A stretch of DNA of 36,099 nucleotides, from the NCBI GenBank assembly GCA_035575035.1, contig DATLYH010000067.1, forward strand, positions 1-36,099. The letters are read 5' to 3'. Below the pieces are notes generated by a model that did not search any database, was not told where the DNA came from, and was given only the letters and a program-made list of their open reading frames with translations. The stretch comes from DATLYH01 sp035575035 (GTDB taxonomy: Bacteria; Planctomycetota; Planctomycetia; Gemmatales; Gemmataceae). The position numbers were made by a program, and so were the translations under genes. This document shows positions 24,368 to 34,092 of the stretch, piece after piece. How positions within the stretch are numbered: the first letter of the stretch is position 1; each line of letters starts with the position of its first letter.

Positions 24368-27181
24368 TCATCCCGACGACTGGGCCGCTTGCTCCTCCCG
24401 CGCCGGCAGGCGGCGGTCGCCGCCGCCCCGCAGCCGACCGTCCACGACTGCCCGCACCAGGTGCGGCACCTGACCGGCGATGGCTGCCTCGACCAACTCC
24501 TTCTGCTCGCGCACATGGACCTGATACGAGCCGGTCGCCGGGCTAGCGCTGGCGTCACGGCCGACGTATCTGACCTCGTAGCCCATCGCCCGCAGCCGCG
24601 GCTCCATGAATGTCCAGAAGCCCATGTTCTGCGATTCCTCTTGCACCCAGACCCACTCCTTGGCCTTGCGATACCGCGCCAGTGCTCGGCGGAGCAACTC
24701 CTCCGGGAAGGGATAGAACTGCTCCACGCGGACAAGCGCGATGGCCGAGCCGTTCTCCTCCTGGGCCCGCCGCTCGGCCAACTCGTAGAAGATCTTGCCG
24801 CTACAGAGGAGGACGCGCCGCACTCGTTGCGGGTCGGCTGTGGTGTCGTCGAGCACTTCCTGGAAGTGGCCGGCGGTGAATTCCTCGACCGGCGACATCG
24901 CGGCCCGGAGCCGCAGCAGGCTCTTGGGGGTCAGCAGGATCAGCGGCTTGCGGAAGTTGCGCTTCACCTGCCGCCGCAGCACATGGAAATACTGGGCCGG
25001 CGTCGAGGGGTAGCAGACCTGGATGTTGTCCTCAGCGCACATTTGCAGGAAGCGCTCCGGCCGGGCGCTGGAGTGCTCCGGCCCCTGCCCCTCGTAACCG
25101 TGCGGCAGCAGCAACACCACGCCGTTGTCGCGCTGCCACTTGGAGAAGCTGGGGACGATGAACTGGTCGATGATCACCTGGGCGCCGTTAGCAAAGTCGC
25201 CGAACTGTGCCTCCCAGAGGACCAGCGCGTAGGGCGCGTCCAGGGCATAACCGAACTCGAAGCCGAGTACCGCCGCCTCTGACAGCAGACTGTCATAGAT
25301 GCTGAAGGGGGCCTGGTCGGGGCTCAGGGCGGCAAGCGGCGAGTACGGCTCGCCGGTGCGGGCGTCATACAAGACGGCGTGCCGCTGGCTGAAGGTGCCG
25401 CGGCGGCTGTCCTGGCCGCTCAGCCGAACCGGCGTCCCTTCCAGCAGCAGCGAGCCGAACGCCAGCGCTTCGGCGAAGGCCCAGTCGATCTTGCCGCCCT
25501 GGGCCAGTTCCTTGCCGCGGGCCTCCAGCTGCCGCGCGATCTTGGGATGGACGGTGAACCCCTCCGGCACTCGGCTCAGTCCCTCGGCGATGGCCTGGAG
25601 CGTTTCGAGCGGCACGCCGGTTTCCACGGGTTGGTGCGAGTAGTGCGGCGTCAGTCCCTGCCAGGCGCCGCCGAAACCGCGCATCCCAGGTGACCGGGCC
25701 GGCCCACGGCGCGTCTGCTCCAGGGCCGCTTGCAGCTTGGCCTGAAACTCCGAGGTGATCGCCTCAGCCTCGTCCGCCGTCAGATCGCCATGCAGGATCA
25801 GCTGCTCGGTGTAGATCTCGGTCAGGGTCGGCCGGCCGCGGATCTTGCTGTACATGATCGGCTGGGTGAAGGACGGTTCATCCGCTTCGTTGTGGCCGTG
25901 GCGGCGGTAGCAGAACAGGTCGATGACCACGTCGCGGTTGAACGTCTGCCGGAAGTCGAGGGCCAGTTCGGCCACATAGACCGCCGCCTCGGGGTCCTCG
26001 GCGTTGACATGGAAGATCGGCACCTGGATCATCTTGGCCACGTCGGTGCAGTAGGTGGTCGAACGGGCATCGTGCGGGGCGGTGGTGAAGCCGATCTGGT
26101 TGTTGATGATGACGTGGATGGTGCCGCCGGTCTTGTAGCCGGCCAACTGGGAAAGGTTCAACGTCTCGGCCACCAGGCCCTGGCCGGCGAAAGCGGCGTC
26201 GCCGTGGATCAACAGCGGAATACCGCGCCGCCGCTCACGGTCGCCGAACCGCTCCTGCTTGGCCCGGACGCGCCCCTCGACCACCGGGTTGACCGCCTCC
26301 AGGTGGCTGGGATTAGGGGTCAGCGACAGGTGGATTTTCTTCCCCTGGGTGCTGACGCGGTCGGCGGAGAAGCCGAGGTGGTACTTGACGTCGCCGTCGC
26401 CGTCCTTCCACTCGGGCAGGTAGTTCTCCTCGAACTCGGCGAAGATCTCCTCGTAGGGCTTGCGGAGAATGTTGGCCAGCACGTTGAGCCGGCCGCGATG
26501 GGCCATGCCGAGCACGATCTCGTCCACGCCCTCGTCGCGGGCCTTCTCCACCAATCGGTCGAGCACCGGGATGAGCGTCTCGGCTCCCTCCAGGGAGAAG
26601 CGCTTTTGGCCGACGTAGCGGGTGTGCAGGAAGCGCTCGAATAGTTCGGCGTAGTGGAGGTTCTGGAGGATGTTAACCTTCTTGGCCCGGTCAAAGTTCG
26701 GCTGATTGCGGCGCGGCTCCATGCGCTCCTGAAGCCAGCGGCGGATATGCGTGTCCTGAATGTGCATATATTCGACGCCAATCGTCCGGCTATAGGTTTC
26801 GCGCAGCACGGCGAGCAGCTGGCGGAGCGTGGCCCGCGGCAGGCCGAGGAAATGGCTGGTGTCGAAGGGACGGTCGAGGTCCGCTTCCTCCAGGCCGAAC
26901 TCCGATAATTCCAGGAGGGGGTGGCTCTCGCGCCGCGGACTGAGCGGGTCGAGGTGGGCGAGGAAATGGCCAATCTCACGATAGGCATCGATAAGCCGAA
27001 CGACACCGGTCTGGGCCCGGGCGTCGAGGGAGGGGACGGCGGTACGGGCGGCGCCAAGCTCGAATCCCTCGAAGAAGTGGCGCCAGCTCTCGTCCACAGC
27101 GTCGGGGTCAGTCTGCCAGCGCTGGTAGGCGGCCTCGATGGCGTCCAGGTTCCAGCGAGTCGCGAAGGTGGCCGGAGTCAT
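24368..27181 (-). CDS. sucA: 2-oxoglutarate dehydrogenase E1 (thiamine diphosphate-dependent)
   Basis: 937 residues, full length for the family. It decarboxylates 2-oxoglutarate and hands the succinyl group to the SucB lipoyl arm, in the TCA cycle. The N-terminal E2-binding helix reads LDAIEAAYQRWQTDPDAVDE. Further landmarks: GMAHRGRLNVLAN (about 222-234), HGDAAFAGQG (about 323-332), INNQIGFTT in the thiamine diphosphate-binding part, RRHGHNEADEPSFTQP (about 426-441) and EAQFGDFANGAQ (about 655-666). The start ATG has only a weak ribosome binding site, but the N-terminus matches the family. It is divergent from the kinase gene across a 270-base gap. No lpd (E3) gene is nearby, so E3 must be shared from elsewhere. 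Confidence 0.96.
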   Translation of the reverse strand: MTPATFATRWNLDAIEAAYQRWQTDPDAVDESWRHFFEGFELGAARTAVPSLDARAQTGVVRLIDAYREIGHFLAHLDPLSPRRESHPLLELSEFGLEEADLDRPFDTSHFLGLPRATLRQLLAVLRETYSRTIGVEYMHIQDTHIRRWLQERMEPRRNQPNFDRAKKVNILQNLHYAELFERFLHTRYVGQKRFSLEGAETLIPVLDRLVEKARDEGVDEIVLGMAHRGRLNVLANILRKPYEEIFAEFEENYLPEWKDGDGDVKYHLGFSADRVSTQGKKIHLSLTPNPSHLEAVNPVVEGRVRAKQERFGDRERRRGIPLLIHGDAAFAGQGLVAETLNLSQLAGYKTGGTIHVIINNQIGFTTAPHDARSTTYCTDVAKMIQVPIFHVNAEDPEAAVYVAELALDFRQTFNRDVVIDLFCYRRHGHNEADEPSFTQPIMYSKIRGRPTLTEIYTEQLILHGDLTADEAEAITSEFQAKLQAALEQTRRGPARSPGMRGFGGAWQGLTPHYSHQPVETGVPLETLQAIAEGLSRVPEGFTVHPKIARQLEARGKELAQGGKIDWAFAEALAFGSLLLEGTPVRLSGQDSRRGTFSQRHAVLYDARTGEPYSPLAALSPDQAPFSIYDSLLSEAAVLGFEFGYALDAPYALVLWEAQFGDFANGAQVIIDQFIVPSFSKWQRDNGVVLLLPHGYEGQGPEHSSARPERFLQMCAEDNIQVCYPSTPAQYFHVLRRQVKRNFRKPLILLTPKSLLRLRAAMSPVEEFTAGHFQEVLDDTTADPQRVRRVLLCSGKIFYELAERRAQEENGSAIALVRVEQFYPFPEELLRRALARYRKAKEWVWVQEESQNMGFWTFMEPRLRAMGYEVRYVGRDASASPATGSYQVHVREQKELVEAAIAGQVPHLVRAVVDGRLRGGGDRRLPAREEQAAQSSG

Positions 27182-27451
27182 GGCTCGGGATTCCGTGGGC
27201 CTCGGGGATACGGAGGTGTCCTCCCTCGGTTCCTCTGCAATTCATTTAAGGGGAAGCCCGCGCCGGGGACAATGCCTCGCCTCTGCCCTGGGCGTCGGCG
27301 GGTTCGAAGTTTTCAATCTGATCCTACCAGGCTTTAACGGGCCGCCCGTGGCGACGAATAATAAGAGTGGTGTTCCATCTTGGGGGAGACATTTGTACTG
27401 TAGACAGAGAGGGTCAACCACCGCATTCGCCCGCAACCTGGGGCCCTGGAA
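27182..27451. promoter_or_regulatory. Divergent promoter region of sucA and the kinase gene
   Basis: 270 bases between outward-facing genes, so promoters for both should lie here. On the minus strand TTGACC is followed 14 bases later by TACAAA, a tolerable but short-spaced sigma70-like pair. No better pair stands out on either strand, and no operator palindrome is obvious. A stretch rich in A and T lies around 27355-27400. Confidence 0.35.
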
Positions 27452-29158
27452 ATGAACCCGATCATCCCGCGGCCGGCGTTGCCGGCCGACTTTGTACCGA
27501 CCATAGCCTATCCTGCCACCCCGCGGCCTGAACAGCTGCAGCGCTGCAAGATGGCCCTGGTCCGCGGCAGCGGCGGTCATTCCACCGGCGAAGTTGAATG
27601 CCTGCTGCGGGGCCGGCTGCGGATCGTCGCCCTGCTCATGTTCGGCAGCTTTGCCCTGCTCACCGTCAAGTACCTTCTCGATCCTGACCACGCCCTGGCG
27701 CCCTGCCCCGTGCAGCAGGCCCTGCAAGGGCTGACTGTCGTGCTCATGGGGGGCCTGGCGATCTTGCTCTGGAGCCGCGCTCCTATTCCGCTGCCACGGC
27801 TGCGGTTGCTTGAGTTGGTGATGTTCGGAGCGCCGGCCGCCCTCTTCGCCTGGATCCAGTATGCCTGGTTCCATGAGGGGCGGCTCCTTGACTGCGCCAA
27901 CCTGGGGGTTGGCACTATGGCCATCTACCACCTGGCGGCGTTCGGCGCGTCGGTGCGCTGGTTCGCCCTGATCGTGGTCTACGGCACCTTCATTCCCAAC
28001 ACCTGGCGTCGCTGCGCCCTGGTGGCGGGCACCTTGGCCCTGATCCCGGTGGGGATCACGGCGGTCGCGGTCGTGGCCCGGCCGGACATTCGTCCCCACC
28101 TGGTCTCGGCCCTGACCGACCAGTCGTTCATGATGGCCATCGGCTTCGCGATCGCGCTGTTCGGGTCGTACAAGATCCACGAGCTGGAACAGGAGGCCAA
28201 GGAGATGCGGCAGCTGGGGCAGTACCGGCTAAAGCGGCGGCTGGGGGCCGGCGGCATGGGCGAAGTCTACCTGGCCGAGCACATGCTGCTGCGCCGGCCG
28301 TGCGCCCTGAAGTTGATCCGCCCCGAACAGGCCGGCAACCCCGCCAACCTGTCGCGCTTCGAGCGCGAGGTGCGGGCCTCAGCGACCCTGACCCACCTGA
28401 ACACCATCGAGATCTACGACTACGGCCACACCGCCGACGGCACCTTCTATTACGTGATGGAGTATCTGCCGGGACTGAGCCTGGAGGAGTTGGTCACTCG
28501 GCAGGGGCCGCTGCCGCCGGCGCGGGCTGTCCACTTCCTGCGCCAGGTCTGCGGCGCCCTTCGCGAGGCCCACTCCATCGGCCTGATCCACCGCGACATC
28601 AAACCGAGCAACATCTTCGCCACGGAGCGCGGCGGCGTCTTCGACGTGGCCAAGCTGCTCGATTTCGGCCTGGTGCAGAGTGTTGAGTTTGACAGCCGGC
28701 AGGCCAAGTTGACGGTGCAGGGGACGATCCTCGGCTCGCCGCCCTACATGTCGCCGGAACAGGCGGCGGGCAAGACCGACCTCGACGCCCGCACCGACAT
28801 TTACAGTTTGGGGGCCGTGGCTTACTTCCTGCTGACCGGGCAGCCGCCGTTCGTGCGCGACACGGCAATGCAGGTGCTGCTGGCCCATGTCTATGAGCCG
28901 GCACCGCCGCTGTCCGAGCTGCGCCCCGATGTCCCGGCCGACCTGCAAGCGGTGGTGCTGCGCTGCCTGGAGAAGGACCCGGCGAAGCGCTTTCCGGACG
29001 CGGCCAGCCTGGAGAAGGCACTGGCGGCCTGCGAGTGCGCCGGCCGATGGACTGAGGAGATGGCGGCTGCCGCCTGGCGGAACCTTCCCGAACCGACCAC
29101 CGACGGAGACATCAGCGACCAACCCACGGTGGCCGCGGCGCCGGTGGTCGCCGGCTGA
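27452..29158 (+). CDS. Membrane-anchored serine/threonine protein kinase
   Basis: 568 residues. The N-terminal half has about six hydrophobic helices (near 55-75, 88-108, 118-138, 152-180, 188-208 and 222-240). The C-terminal half (258-530) is a Hanks-type kinase with an intact active site: glycine loop GAGGMGEV (265-272), Lys287, catalytic HRDIKPSN (380-387), DFG (404-406), and an activation segment ending GSPPYMSPEQ. A Thr/Asp-rich tail follows. The kinase faces the cytoplasm; the membrane part may sense a signal or only anchor it. Membrane-first topology with no PASTA, WD40 or TPR repeats is one of several planctomycete kinase forms. The start ATG has a weak ribosome binding site. It is divergent from sucA, and its targets are unknown. 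Confidence 0.9.
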   Translation: MNPIIPRPALPADFVPTIAYPATPRPEQLQRCKMALVRGSGGHSTGEVECLLRGRLRIVALLMFGSFALLTVKYLLDPDHALAPCPVQQALQGLTVVLMGGLAILLWSRAPIPLPRLRLLELVMFGAPAALFAWIQYAWFHEGRLLDCANLGVGTMAIYHLAAFGASVRWFALIVVYGTFIPNTWRRCALVAGTLALIPVGITAVAVVARPDIRPHLVSALTDQSFMMAIGFAIALFGSYKIHELEQEAKEMRQLGQYRLKRRLGAGGMGEVYLAEHMLLRRPCALKLIRPEQAGNPANLSRFEREVRASATLTHLNTIEIYDYGHTADGTFYYVMEYLPGLSLEELVTRQGPLPPARAVHFLRQVCGALREAHSIGLIHRDIKPSNIFATERGGVFDVAKLLDFGLVQSVEFDSRQAKLTVQGTILGSPPYMSPEQAAGKTDLDARTDIYSLGAVAYFLLTGQPPFVRDTAMQVLLAHVYEPAPPLSELRPDVPADLQAVVLRCLEKDPAKRFPDAASLEKALAACECAGRWTEEMAAAAWRNLPEPTTDGDISDQPTVAAAPVVAG

Positions 29159-29459
29159 TCCGGTCCAGCCGAGTCGTGTCCCGATCACCCAGGCTTTGTT
29201 CAGCCCTTCGACCGCCGCACTCGTCTGCCGCGCAGCAAACTAATTCAGGATCTCCTCTTACCCCCTGCACTTCCTGAGGGAACCATAGCTCGACTTTTCC
29301 AGCGAGTAATAACCTCTAGCTCGGTTCATCGGCGACGCGGGCTACGGCCCCCCGATGGCCGGCTTCGTCCCTCGCCACCGCGCACGGTTGATGATGTAAC
29401 TGTTTTTCCCAGAATGAGTAGCGATTCAAACAGGGACAGGAACCCGGCGGAACCAAATA
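29159..29459. other. Intergenic region upstream of the suf promoter
   Basis: About 300 bases after the kinase stop. No gene, T-tracted terminator or repeat is convincing. Base composition becomes more AT-rich toward 29400-29480, leading into the suf promoter. Confidence 0.4.
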
Positions 29460-29487
29460 TTGACTAAAAAGTATAGCTTCCTAGAAT
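29460..29487 (+). promoter_or_regulatory. Promoter of the suf operon, with a possible Rrf2-type operator
   Basis: TTGACT (29460-29465, 5 of 6) and TAGAAT (29482-29487, 5 of 6) are separated by 16 bases, a strong sigma70-type match. Transcription would start near 29494, about 28 bases before the regulator's ATG. The -35 box lies within TTGACTAAAAAGTATA, which contains GACT-AAAA-AGTA, an imperfect palindrome resembling the GACT...AGTC core of IscR-type sites. This suggests repression by the Fe-S regulator encoded next, an inference from motif likeness only. Confidence 0.65.
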
Positions 29488-29521
29488 ACGAGCAGAGGAA
29501 CTATCCGGTGGTGAGGGAGTT

Positions 29522-30087
29522 ATGAAAATCACCTCTCAAGAAGAGTACGGGCTGCGCTGCCTGCTGCGGCTGGCACGGGCCGAAGAGGGGCAATCCCTCA
29601 CCATTCCCGAGATCGCCGCGGCGGAAGGGTTGTCGGCCCCCTATGTGGCCAAGCTCCTTGCCGTGCTGCGGCAAGCGGGGCTGATCGAGAGCGTCCGCGG
29701 CCGGTCCGGCGGCTACCGCCTGACCGCCCGCCCGACAGAGATTCACCTGGGCACCGTGCTGCGGGTCCTGGGCGGCACGCTCTTCGACGACCCCGGCTTC
29801 TGCCAGCACCACCCCGGGACAGAGACCACCAGTTGCGTCCACCTAGGGGGCTGCACGTTGCGGGCTCTCTGGGGCACCCTGGAGCACTGGATGCGCCGCG
29901 CCTTGAATGGGATTACCCTGGCCGACCTGGTGCAGGGGGAAGACCGGATTACCGAGTTGCTCCGCTCGCGCCTGGCGGAGGCGGCCCACGAGCCGCCCCC
30001 CCTCACCCCAGGGGAAGAGGGTGGGGGGAGGGGAGCGGAGCCGATTCCTTTGACGACCCTGGAAGTGTCTTTACTTGGGGAACGAGG

Positions 30088-30091
<4 letters not shown>
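29522..30091 (+). CDS. Rrf2-family Fe-S-sensing transcriptional regulator of the suf operon
   Basis: 189 residues, cytoplasmic. Winged helix-turn-helix at 1-80 (LTIPEIAAAEGLSAPYVAKL, then a wing with SVRGRSGGYRL). Three cysteines follow, C94, C105 and C111, with His107 between (CVHLGGC); in IscR/SufR-type proteins such a set binds a [2Fe-2S] or [4Fe-4S] cluster that reports Fe-S status. It is the first gene of the suf operon and its TGA overlaps the sufB ATG, so an IscR/SufR-like feedback role is likely. The tail after about residue 155 is odd: PPLTPGEEGGGRG is encoded by a GC-rich dispersed repeat that has been read through. The start has GAGGGAG only two bases upstream. Confidence 0.88.
29996..30036. 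repeat. GC-rich dispersed repeat inside the regulator's C-terminus (copy 3)
   Basis: CCCTCACCCCAGGGGAAGAGGG, continuing into a G-rich run. It resembles the intergenic elements at 18568-18600 and 24331-24358, but here it lies within a coding frame and supplies about 13 residues of the regulator's tail. Confidence 0.5.
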
Positions 30092-31536
<1,445 letters not shown>

Positions 31537-31592
31537 GCCAGGATGGTCCACGGGGTGGGCGAGGCCCGTCCCGACAAACGCCCAGGCGATCT

Positions 31593-31736
31593 ATGGCTTT
31601 TGAAATCGAACTGACCAGCCTTGCGGTCGCCCAATTAAAAGCGATACGGGTTTTCGACCGTCGGCGGATCGTGGACGAGATTGACCAGCAACTGAGGCAC
31701 CAGCCGACGGTCATCACGCGGAACCGCAAGTGCCTG
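31593..31736 (+). pseudogene. Truncated RelE/ParE-like toxin remnant between sufB and sufC
   Basis: The ATG at 31593 opens 48 residues (MAFEIELTSLAVAQLKAI..., then VDEIDQQLRHQPTVITRNRK) that match the first half of RelE/ParE-superfamily toxins. The second half, which should hold the WELRVG-like strands and basic catalytic residues, is missing: after about residue 48 the frame gives low-complexity Gly/Pro/Arg-rich sequence. No stop separates this frame from sufC (start 31938), so a fused 367-residue product is formally possible. A second frame (about 31741-31944) also looks coding-like, with LEEVQARAQALREELEGT, and ends just inside sufC. Most likely a decayed toxin gene. No antitoxin is visible beside it. 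Confidence 0.6.
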
Positions 31737-31937
31737 CCAGCGGGAACTTTCTGCGGAGGGCAGGCCGGCGGCGGGCGTCCACAACCCCAACCCGCCGCCG
31801 AGCCCTTGGCAGAGTCTCGAAGAGGTTCAGGCAAGGGCCCAGGCACTGAGGGAAGAACTGGAAGGCACTCGGGGTGCGACAACGGCGGGCACCAGCCCGG
31901 AGGGGAACGTAAACACTTTCAACCGAGATCAGACACG

Positions 31938-32696
31938 ATGCTGACTATTTCTAACCTTCACGCCCGCGCCGGTGATAAGGAGATCCTGCGGGGCATTGAC
32001 CTGACCATCAACGCCGGCGAGGTGCACGCCATCATGGGGCCCAACGGCTCCGGCAAGAGCACCCTGGCCGGCGTCCTGGCCGGCAAGCCCGCTTACGAAG
32101 TCACCAAAGGCGAAGTCCTTTACCAGGGGAAGAACCTCCTGGAGATGGACCCCGAGGAGCGCGCCGGCGAAGGGATCTTCATGGCCTTCCAGTACCCGGT
32201 CGAGATCCCCGGCGTCAGCAACACCTACTTCCTCCGCGCCGCCCTCAACGCCATCCGCAAGTATCGCGGCCAGGAAGAAATCGACGCCGTCGCCTTCCTC
32301 AAGCTGGTCCGCCAGAAGGTCAAACTTCTCCACATGGATGAGGACCTGCTCAAGCGGCCGGTCAACGAGGGTTTCTCCGGCGGCGAGAAGAAACGCAACG
32401 AGATCTTCCAGATGGCGGTGCTGGAGCCGAAGCTCTGCATCCTCGACGAAACCGACTCCGGCCTCGACATCGACGCGCTGCGCATTGTTTCCGAAGGCGT
32501 CAACGCTCTGCGGAGCAAGGACCGGGCGATGCTGGTCATCACCCACTACCAGCGACTGCTCAACTTCATCGTGCCCGACAAGGTGCATGTGCTGGTCGAG
32601 GGGCGCATCGTCAAGTCGGGCGGCAAGGAACTGGCCCTGGAGCTGGAGGAGAAGGGCTATGGCTGGCTCGAACAAGAGGCGGCCGCCGCCCGGTGA
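31938..32696 (+). CDS. sufC: Fe-S cluster assembly ATPase SufC
   Basis: 252 residues, the usual length. ABC-type ATPase that drives conformational change of SufB-SufD during cluster assembly; cytoplasmic, not a transporter. Walker A GPNGSGKST (34-42), the SufC-type signature FSGGEKKRNE (146-155), Walker B LCILDETDSGLD (166-177) with Glu171, and the switch histidine His203 in ITHYQRLL are all intact. ATG 31938 is chosen by family length, although its ribosome binding site is poor and the frame is open upstream into the toxin remnant. Translation may therefore depend on an upstream start or on coupling to the small overlapping frame that ends at 31944. Confidence 0.95.
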   Translation: MLTISNLHARAGDKEILRGIDLTINAGEVHAIMGPNGSGKSTLAGVLAGKPAYEVTKGEVLYQGKNLLEMDPEERAGEGIFMAFQYPVEIPGVSNTYFLRAALNAIRKYRGQEEIDAVAFLKLVRQKVKLLHMDEDLLKRPVNEGFSGGEKKRNEIFQMAVLEPKLCILDETDSGLDIDALRIVSEGVNALRSKDRAMLVITHYQRLLNFIVPDKVHVLVEGRIVKSGGKELALELEEKGYGWLEQEAAAAR

Positions 32697-32697
32697 G

Positions 32698-32724
32698 CCC
32701 CGAGCCGCTTGCGGCTTAGCGGGG
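32698..32724. repeat. Imperfect palindrome between sufC and sufD
   Basis: CCCCGAGCCGC, TT, then GCGGCTTAGCGGGG: the arms pair except for a small bulge in the right one. It starts just after the sufC stop. It resembles GAGCCGCTTGCGGCTTAGCG elements that I recall as common in Gemmata-type genomes. It may form a hairpin in the suf message. Confidence 0.6.
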
Positions 32725-32742
32725 CCTGGGGATACCGACACG

Positions 32743-34092
32743 ATGACCCAACTGATGGAAGAAAAAGACCAATACCTAGCGGCCTTCGCCGACTTCGAGA
32801 AGCGCCTCGGCAAGGGCGCGGCCGCGCCGCTGCACCGCGTCCGGCAGGCGGCCATCGAGCGCTTCGCCGCGCTTGGCTTCCCCACCCTCGAAGATGAGGA
32901 ATGGCGCTTCACCAACCTGGCCCCGCTCATCCGCACCAGCTTCCACCTGGCCGGGCCCGACGGCCGGATGCCCGACGCTGCGGAAATCGAACGGCTGGCC
33001 ATCCCGGCCGGGGACTGCACGCGGCTCGTGTTCGTCAATGGCCACTACGCCCCTGGGCTGTCGTCGCTGCGGACGCTGCCGCCGGGCACCATCGCCGGCA
33101 GCCTGGCCGAGGCGCTTCGGGACCACCCCGACCAGGTTGAGCCCCACCTGGCCCGCCACGCCGGCTACGAGGAGCACCCCTTCATCGCCCTGAACACCGC
33201 CTTCCTCCAGGATGGGGCATTCCTCTTCATCCCGCGCGGCAAGGTCGTCGCCGAGCCGGTCTACCTGCTGTTCGTCTCCACCGCGGCCAGTGAGCCGACC
33301 GTCTCGCACCCGCGCAGCCTGGTCATCGTCGGCGAGGATAGCCAGGTACGGCTGATCGAAGGCTATTTCGGGCCGGAGGGGGAGGTCTACTTCACCAACG
33401 CCGTCACCGAGGTCGTCGCCGGCCCGAACGCCGTCGTCGATCATTACAAGCTGCAGCGCGAGAGCACGCGGGCCTTCCACGTCGCCACGTTGCAGGTGCA
33501 GCAGGACCGCACCAGCAACTTCGCCGACCATGCCATCACGCTGGGCGGCGGGCTGGTCCGCAACGAGATCAACGTCCTGCTCGGCGGCGAGGGGGGCGAG
33601 TGCACGCTCAACGGCCTGTACCTGGCGGCCGGGCGGCAGCACGTCGATAACCGCACCCTTATCGACCATGCTCAACCGCACTGCACCAGCCACGAGCTGT
33701 ACCGCGGCATCCTCGACGGCCAGGCGCACGGTGTCTTCAATGGCAAGATCTGGGTCCGTCCCGGCGCCCAGAAGACCGACGCCAAGCAGACCAACCAGAC
33801 ATTGCTGCTGTCCGAGGACGCCGTCATCAACACCAAGCCGCAGCTGGAGATCTACGCCGACGATGTCAAATGCACCCACGGGGCGACCGTCGGCCAACTC
33901 GACGCCGAGGGGATCTTCTACCTCCGCTCGCGCGGCATCAGTCGGGAAGAGGCCCGCAACCTGCTGACCTTCGCCTTTGCCAACGACATCATCGGGCGGG
34001 TCAAGATCGAACCGCTCCGGGCCCGGCTTGAAGAGATGCTCTTAAGGGCCCAGCACCTTTCCGAGGCCCTGACGGCCGAGGAGGCACCATGA
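32743..34092 (+). CDS. sufD: Fe-S cluster assembly protein SufD
   Basis: 449 residues. Beta-helical partner of SufB in SufBC(2)D. The N-terminal helical part contains GFPTLEDEEWRFTNLAPL, typical of SufD. The C-terminal core has GGECTLNGLYL, HCTSHELYRGIL, AQKTDAKQTNQTLLLS and KCTHGATVGQLD, where His379 lies where the functional SufD histidine is expected. It ends with FANDIIGRVKIEPLR. The start chosen is ATG 32743, 46 bases after sufC, with GGGGA some distance upstream; the frame is open further 5' but overlaps sufC. Its stop overlaps the ATG of sufSE. Confidence 0.94.
   Translation: MTQLMEEKDQYLAAFADFEKRLGKGAAAPLHRVRQAAIERFAALGFPTLEDEEWRFTNLAPLIRTSFHLAGPDGRMPDAAEIERLAIPAGDCTRLVFVNGHYAPGLSSLRTLPPGTIAGSLAEALRDHPDQVEPHLARHAGYEEHPFIALNTAFLQDGAFLFIPRGKVVAEPVYLLFVSTAASEPTVSHPRSLVIVGEDSQVRLIEGYFGPEGEVYFTNAVTEVVAGPNAVVDHYKLQRESTRAFHVATLQVQQDRTSNFADHAITLGGGLVRNEINVLLGGEGGECTLNGLYLAAGRQHVDNRTLIDHAQPHCTSHELYRGILDGQAHGVFNGKIWVRPGAQKTDAKQTNQTLLLSEDAVINTKPQLEIYADDVKCTHGATVGQLDAEGIFYLRSRGISREEARNLLTFAFANDIIGRVKIEPLRARLEEMLLRAQHLSEALTAEEAP

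Noticed and set aside
27182..27451. A firm sigma70 promoter for the kinase gene
   Set aside because: TTGTAC-like and TATTAT-like hexamers occur, but none is paired at an acceptable spacing on the plus strand.
29833..30087. Upstream extension of sufB into the regulator gene
   Set aside because: The extension is out-of-frame regulator sequence; SufB homology starts at ATG 30088, which forms an ATGA overlap.
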